Source: Oscillospiraceae bacterium (lineage in GTDB: Bacteria > Bacillota_A > Clostridia > Oscillospirales > Ruminococcaceae). From it: DNA of 10,668 nucleotides. The DNA lies in NCBI GenBank assembly GCA_017440445.1, contig JAFSHE010000282.1, positions 1 to 10,668 on the forward strand, read 5' to 3'. This document shows, one piece after another, positions 7,769 to 10,668 of the stretch. How positions within the stretch are numbered: position 1 is the stretch's first letter; each line of letters begins with the position of its first letter. The notes beneath the pieces are model-generated. The model ran no database searches, was not told where the DNA came from, and saw only the letters and a program-made list of their open reading frames with translations. A program made the translations under genes and the position numbers.

Positions 7769-7797
7769 TTTACTTTTTGCGCATTTAATGATAAAAT
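7769..7797 (+). promoter_or_regulatory. Promoter of the aldolase-rhamnulokinase operon
   Basis: -35 TTTACT (7769-7774), a 17-nt spacer, -10 TAAAAT (7792-7797), predicted start near 7804. The 5' leader is about 34 nt with AAAGGA 8 nt before the ATG at 7838. It is divergent from the SNF2-like operon promoter, with about 80 nt between their -35 elements. No clear cre or repressor palindrome is visible. Confidence 0.65.
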
Positions 7798-7837
7798 AAC
7801 TCTATAACTGTATTTTAAATACGAAAGGATACATATC

Positions 7838-8521
7838 ATGACAGAATTTGAATACCAGCAGGCGCAGGCTATCTGCGATGTAGCTCACAAGCTGTGGCAG
7901 CTTGGCTTTGTTGCGGCAAATGACGGAAATATCTCCGTAAGACTTCCCGACGGTAACTTCCTTGTTACACCCACAGGCACCAGCAAGGCAAGCCTTACCC
8001 CTGAGATGATCGTTAAGATGAACGCAAAGAACGAGGTGGTTGAGCCTGCTGCACTTCCCGGCTACAAGCCCACATCCGAGTTCAAGGTACACCTGCGCTG
8101 CTACGAGGCTCGTCCCGAGGTAAATGCGGTGGTACACGCACATCCTCCGACAGCGACAGGCTTTGCTATCGCACACATCCCGCTGGACGATTACACTATG
8201 CCCGAGGCTATAATCTTCCTTGGCTGTGTTCCGATCGCTCCCTATGACACTCCCGGATCCCAGGGCGTTGCTGACAAGATACTTCCTTATCTTGAGAACC
8301 ACGACTCCATCCTTATGGAGAACCACGGTGCGCTTACCGTTGGTATCGACATTACTCAGGCATATTATCGCATGGAAACACTGGAGCATTTTGCTAAGGT
8401 AAGCCTTGTTGCAAGACAGCTCGGCGGCGCAAAGGACCTCCCCATGGATAAGATAGAGGAGTGCTGCGAGATAGGCAAGAGCTTCCCTATCCGTCACCCA
8501 GGATACAGAAAGTATCACTGA
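7838..8521 (+). CDS. fucA: Class II (FucA-type) L-fuculose/L-rhamnulose-phosphate aldolase
   Basis: Zinc-dependent cytoplasmic aldolase of 227 residues that would cleave a 6-deoxyketohexose 1-phosphate into dihydroxyacetone phosphate and L-lactaldehyde. The class II aldolase/adducin signatures are complete: NDGNIS at 28-33, TPTGTSK at 44-50, Glu81 in PTSEFKVH, His100 and His102 in VHAHPP, and His163 in ENHGAL. These match the Glu plus three His zinc and catalytic set of E. coli FucA (E73, H92, H94, H155). The size fits FucA (about 215) rather than enterobacterial RhaD (about 274). The start is supported by AAAGGA 8 nt upstream. Its partner 55 nt downstream is a rhamnulokinase, so the true substrate could be L-rhamnulose 1-phosphate, L-fuculose 1-phosphate, or both. 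The gene symbol reflects sequence type, not proven substrate. Other members of this superfamily (ribulose-phosphate epimerases) are less likely beside this kinase. Confidence 0.85.
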   Translation: MTEFEYQQAQAICDVAHKLWQLGFVAANDGNISVRLPDGNFLVTPTGTSKASLTPEMIVKMNAKNEVVEPAALPGYKPTSEFKVHLRCYEARPEVNAVVHAHPPTATGFAIAHIPLDDYTMPEAIIFLGCVPIAPYDTPGSQGVADKILPYLENHDSILMENHGALTVGIDITQAYYRMETLEHFAKVSLVARQLGGAKDLPMDKIEECCEIGKSFPIRHPGYRKYH

Positions 8522-8576
8522 TAAACGTTTGCTGTGGCATGACAGGCCTCTGATGATTTTTTGAAAGGAACATCCT

Positions 8577-10043
8577 ATGTCAAAACGCATACTTGTATTT
8601 GATTTCGGCGCATCCAGCGCAAGGGCTATGCTCTGTAAATATGAGAACGGCGCACTGTCGCTGGAGGAGATACACCGTTTCCCGAACAACCCTGTGCGTG
8701 AGAACGGACATCTTCGCTGGGATATCGACGAGCTGTGGGAGCAGATGAAGATAGGCATCAGCTTCGGCGTGTTCAACGGCGGCTTTGACGCTATCAGCAT
8801 CGACACATGGGGTGTTGATTTCGGTCTTATCGACAAGAACGGCGAGCTGCTTGAAAAGCCTGTTCACTACCGTGACTCCCGCACAAACGGGATCCCTGAG
8901 GAGGTATACGAAAAGTTCTCTGCGGAGGAGCTGTTCATGCAGAGCGGAATACAGCCGATGAATATAAACACGATATTCCAGCTGTACTATCTTGCTCACC
9001 ACAAAAGCAACACGCTGTTCCGTGCGGAGAAGATGCTGATGATGCCCGACCTGTTTGCGTATCTGCTGACGGGTAAGGAGCGTGCGGAGTTCACCGAGGC
9101 TACCACATCGCAGCTTATCGACCACAAGACAAAGGGCTGGAATATAAAGCTTATCGAGGAGCTTGGCATACCCAAGCGCATCTTCCCGCAGCTTATTCAG
9201 CCGGGCGAGGTGTACGGCGTGCTGAAGCAGGAGCTTTGCGAGGAGTTCAGGATAGAGCCTGTTCCCGTTATCGCATGCTGCTCGCATGATACAGCGTCTG
9301 CCGTTATGGCTGTGCCGTCGCTTGAGGAGCATTTCGCATTCCTCAGCTGCGGAACATGGACATTGTTCGGAACAGAGCTGCGTCATCCCAGAGTGACCAA
9401 GGAAGTTCTTGAAATGGGACTCACCAACGAGGGCGGCTATGGCGGAACCACGACTCTGCTGAAGAATATCATGGGTCTGTGGCTTATCCAGGAAACACGC
9501 AGGTATTATCAGAAGAACGGCAAGGATCACAGCTTTGCGGACCTTGAAAGAATGGCGCTTGAGGCAGAGCCGTTTGTAAGCTTTATCAATCCTAACGATG
9601 CGCTGTTTGCGGCTCCCGACGACATGCCACTTAAGATACAGGAGTTCTGCCGCAGGACTGGCCAGCCTGTTCCCGAAACGGCAGGAGAGATAATGCGCTG
9701 CATCTATCAGAGCCTTGCCTGCGAGTTTGCGCTGACCTTTGAGAAGATAGAACGTCTTACGGGTCACAGCTTCAGTCTTGTTCACATGATAGGCGGCGGA
9801 ACAAAGGATAAGCTGCTGTGTCAGCTTACGGCGAATGCCGCAGGAAAGTCTGCGGTGGCAGGTCCTGTGGAGGCAACCGCACTCGGAAACGGCATCTCCT
9901 CGCTGATATCTCTCGGTGAGATAGCGGATATCTCCGCAGCGAGAAAGGTCATTATCGACTCTGGACTTACCGTTACCTACGAGCCGCAGGAGCATGAAAA
10001 GTGGCTCCCTGCCCTTGAAAGATACAGAGAGCTTGTAAAATAA
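8577..10043 (+). CDS. rhaB: Rhamnulokinase (FGGY carbohydrate kinase)
   Basis: 488-residue cytoplasmic kinase that transfers phosphate from ATP to the 1-OH of L-rhamnulose (and in some Firmicutes possibly L-fuculose), providing the substrate of the neighbouring aldolase. RhaB hallmarks run along the whole length: DFGASSARAML (9-19) as the N-terminal phosphate loop, IDTWGVDFGLID (75-86), HYRDSRT (97-103), MMPDLFAYLLTG (155-166), EFTEATTSQL (171-180), SHDTASAV (236-243) with Asp238 where FGGY kinases have the catalytic base, SCGTWTLFGTE (257-267), a GGG ATP-binding motif near 406, and AGPVEATALGNG toward the end. The length equals that of known rhamnulokinases. The ATG has AAGGA at 7 nt. It is co-transcribed with the aldolase and followed by a strong terminator, so the operon ends here. 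Codon use resembles the aldolase and looks highly adapted. The isomerase and transporter must lie elsewhere. Confidence 0.93.
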   Translation: MSKRILVFDFGASSARAMLCKYENGALSLEEIHRFPNNPVRENGHLRWDIDELWEQMKIGISFGVFNGGFDAISIDTWGVDFGLIDKNGELLEKPVHYRDSRTNGIPEEVYEKFSAEELFMQSGIQPMNINTIFQLYYLAHHKSNTLFRAEKMLMMPDLFAYLLTGKERAEFTEATTSQLIDHKTKGWNIKLIEELGIPKRIFPQLIQPGEVYGVLKQELCEEFRIEPVPVIACCSHDTASAVMAVPSLEEHFAFLSCGTWTLFGTELRHPRVTKEVLEMGLTNEGGYGGTTTLLKNIMGLWLIQETRRYYQKNGKDHSFADLERMALEAEPFVSFINPNDALFAAPDDMPLKIQEFCRRTGQPVPETAGEIMRCIYQSLACEFALTFEKIERLTGHSFSLVHMIGGGTKDKLLCQLTANAAGKSAVAGPVEATALGNGISSLISLGEIADISAARKVIIDSGLTVTYEPQEHEKWLPALERYRELVK

Positions 10044-10048
10044 ACATC

Positions 10049-10077
10049 AGCCCCTGCCGTGATTGGCAGGGGCTTTT
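10049..10077 (+). terminator. Rho-independent terminator of the aldolase-rhamnulokinase operon
   Basis: A 10-bp perfect stem AGCCCCTGCC / GGCAGGGGCT (10049-10058 and 10065-10074) with a 6-nt loop ends in a short T run, 5 nt after the rhaB stop codon. The stem is GC-rich; the T tail is only four bases long. Confidence 0.85.
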
Positions 10078-10089
10078 CACTGTAAACAA

Positions 10090-10117
10090 AAATCAGACGG
10101 CATATACCGTCTGATTT
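10090..10117 (-). terminator. Terminator of the zinc-ribbon gene
   Basis: An 11-bp perfect stem (AAATCAGACGG / CCGTCTGATTT, 6-nt loop). On the minus strand it is followed by TTGTTT, placing it downstream of the zinc-ribbon gene, whose stop codon is about 50 nt away. It is back to back with the rhaB terminator. Confidence 0.75.
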
Positions 10118-10167
10118 AAGAGCAAATTAATAACAGAAACTGTTATACCGGTGCTTAAAGCTTGGAA

Positions 10168-10443
10168 TTACTCGCCTCTCTGCTTAGCGAAGCACTCGCT
10201 GCAGTAAACGGGTCTGTCTTCCTTGGGCTCGAAGGGAACTCTTGCAACGCCACCACAGGATGCGCATGTTGCATCATAGAATGTTCTTGCGCCCTTGCCT
10301 GCATTCTTCTTAGCGTCGCGGCAAGCCTTGCATCTCTGAGGCTCGTTTACGAAGCCCTTCTCAGCGTAGAACTCCTGCTCGCCTGCGGTGAATACGAAAT
10401 CTGCGCCGCAATCCTTGCACTTTAAAGTCTTGTCAGTGTACAT
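10168..10443 (-). CDS. Small zinc-ribbon protein with four CxxC knuckles
   Basis: 91-residue soluble protein made of two small zinc modules. The first has CKDC (9-12) and CKAC (38-41) around a FTAGEQEFYAEKGF segment, as in the 'probable zinc-ribbon' proteins common in Firmicutes. The second has CASC (60-63) and CSEC (81-84) around VPFEPKEDRPVYC, the CxxC-x17-CxxC module also found at the ends of other bacterial proteins. Function is not known; nucleic-acid or protein binding is a reasonable guess for this fold. I chose the ATG at 10443 because AGAGG sits 7 nt upstream on the minus strand and the family starts with a short lead before the first CxxC. An in-frame start at 10494 would lie inside the tRNA-like element. 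It may be transcribed from upstream, together with the sigma-factor gene and the tRNA-like element, and it ends at the hairpin at 10090-10117. Confidence 0.88.
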   Translation of the reverse strand: MYTDKTLKCKDCGADFVFTAGEQEFYAEKGFVNEPQRCKACRDAKKNAGKGARTFYDATCASCGGVARVPFEPKEDRPVYCSECFAKQRGE

Positions 10444-10467
10444 AGTGATACCTCTTAAAATTTTTTT

Positions 10468-10534
10468 TGCCCTGGGACGGATTTGCACCGACACCTTTGT
10501 AAAACAACGCTCTTGTGAATTAAGCTACCGGGTC
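10468..10534 (-). pseudogene. Degenerate tRNA-like element (shrunken tRNA, possibly tRNA-Val(UAC)-derived)
   Basis: Read on the minus strand, the 67-nt sequence follows tRNA order. An acceptor 5' strand GACCCGG is followed by TA and a D stem GCTT/GAGC around AATTCACAA. An anticodon region contains TTTTACAAA, and GTGTCGGTG then CAAATCCGTCC lead to the acceptor 3' strand CCAGGGC and discriminator A, with no encoded CCA. The acceptor stem has 5 of 7 pairs. The D loop lacks the conserved GG, the T arm lacks the TTC, and the anticodon arm cannot form a 5-bp stem with a 7-nt loop; the whole is about 6 nt short. A normal elongator tRNA is therefore unlikely. It may be a decayed tRNA gene, a non-translational tRNA-like RNA, or a leader element of the zinc-ribbon gene 25 nt downstream. 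Confidence 0.5.
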
Positions 10535-10544
10535 ATATATATCA

Positions 10545-10572
10545 GTAATGCGACCCGATAAGTACGCATTAC
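10545..10572. repeat. Inverted repeat between the sigma-factor end and the tRNA-like element
   Basis: GTAATGCG and CGCATTAC form a perfect 8-bp stem with a 12-nt loop. No T run follows on either strand, so it is not a standard terminator. It could still mark the 3' end of the sigma-factor transcript, or process it. Confidence 0.5.
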
Positions 10573-10583
10573 CTTCCAAACCA

Positions 10584-10668
10584 TTAATAATCGGGAAAGA
10601 CAGCTTTCAGCTTTGCACGGGCACGTGCAACGGCATTATCCACCGCCTTGCGGTCTATCCCAAGCCTC
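10584..10668 (-). CDS. C-terminus of a sigma-70 family factor, probably SigH-like (3' end only)
   Basis: The last 27 codons before a TAA at 10584-10586 are visible; the gene runs off the right edge. The residues RLGIDRKAVDNAVARARAKL followed by KAVFPDY have the form of the recognition helix in sigma region 4.2. The pattern LG-x-x-x-K-A-V/I-D-N-A-x-x-R-x-x-x-K-L is that of the sporulation sigma factor SigH (Spo0H) and its relatives, which start early sporulation and competence-type transcription in Firmicutes. In most other sigma factors the corresponding segment reads VKSRL rather than VDNAL, which favours SigH. With only 27 residues the assignment to subtype is tentative. Confidence 0.65.
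   Translation of the reverse strand, partial: RLGIDRKAVDNAVARARAKLKAVFPDY

Noticed and set aside
7802..8836. A 344-codon minus-strand frame across the aldolase and into rhaB
   Set aside because: It spans two well-supported genes and the promoter region of the operon. The translation has no recognisable domain.
8580..9995. A 471-codon open frame on the minus strand opposite rhaB
   Set aside because: Its codons are antisense to the strongly biased rhaB codons. It shows no motif and no start signal, and rhaB is certain.
10461..10468. Run of eight T as a plus-strand terminator tail
   Set aside because: No stable GC-rich stem stands immediately before it on the plus strand, and no plus-strand gene ends there.
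10444..10494. N-terminal extension of the zinc-ribbon protein to a start at 10494
   Set aside because: The extension is encoded by the tRNA-like element, and a good Shine-Dalgarno site precedes the ATG at 10443.
10530..10565. Promoter for the zinc-ribbon gene around the TATATA at 10535-10542 (minus strand)
   Set aside because: A -10-like TATATA is present, but no convincing -35 lies at 16-18 nt. The best candidate, TACTTA, matches the consensus poorly.
1..10668. CRISPR array, insertion sequence, integrase or attachment site
   Set aside because: I saw no regularly spaced direct repeats, transposase or recombinase motifs, or duplicated tRNA ends anywhere in the window.

Overview
The window looks like chromosomal DNA from a Gram-positive anaerobe of the Firmicutes, most plausibly a Ruminococcus-like member of the Oscillospiraceae. 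The support is strong AGGAGG-type ribosome binding sites, several GTG starts, a type IV pilin operon, a FucA/RhaB deoxysugar operon, and the tail of a sporulation-type (SigH-like) sigma factor. The genus is inference from overall character. No search could be run.

Layout. (1) 1-2398, plus strand: the end of a type IV pilus or type II secretion-like operon. It holds the C-terminal part of an unrecognised protein, a PilB/GspE assembly ATPase, and a small type IV prepilin that starts at a GTG inside the ATPase gene. It ends at a perfect-stem hairpin (2389-2417) that contains the pilin stop codon and also serves the convergent operon. (2) 7534-2429, minus strand: a two-gene operon with a good promoter (7659-7687) and a structured leader of about 115 nt. 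It encodes a SNF2/DEAD-type helicase-like protein with a degraded P-loop, then a protein of about 1020 residues with a clear HSP90-like (GHKL, sacsin/NO VEIN type) ATPase domain at its N-terminus and a cysteine cluster near its C-terminus. This pair is the least explained and most interesting part of the window. (3) 7769-10074, plus strand: a promoter, a class II (FucA-type) aldolase, a rhamnulokinase (RhaB) and a terminator. Together they would phosphorylate and cleave L-rhamnulose and/or L-fuculose to dihydroxyacetone phosphate and L-lactaldehyde. The isomerase and transporter are not in the window. (4) 10668-10090, minus strand: the last 27 codons of a SigH-like sigma factor, a shrunken tRNA-like element, a small four-CxxC zinc-ribbon protein, and its terminator.

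Working picture. The pilus and sugar operons are ordinary functions for a gut or rumen plant-polysaccharide degrader (adhesion and deoxysugar catabolism). Between them sits the HSP90-like/SNF2-like pair. It could be a chaperone-like nucleic-acid remodelling module or a candidate defence-type system, but no nuclease, methylase or toxin is visible next to it. The tRNA-like element lacks both the D-loop GG and the TTC of the T loop and could fold in alternative ways with a repeat just upstream, so it deserves a second look as either a decayed tRNA or a leader RNA. No CRISPR array, insertion sequence, integrase or rRNA is visible.
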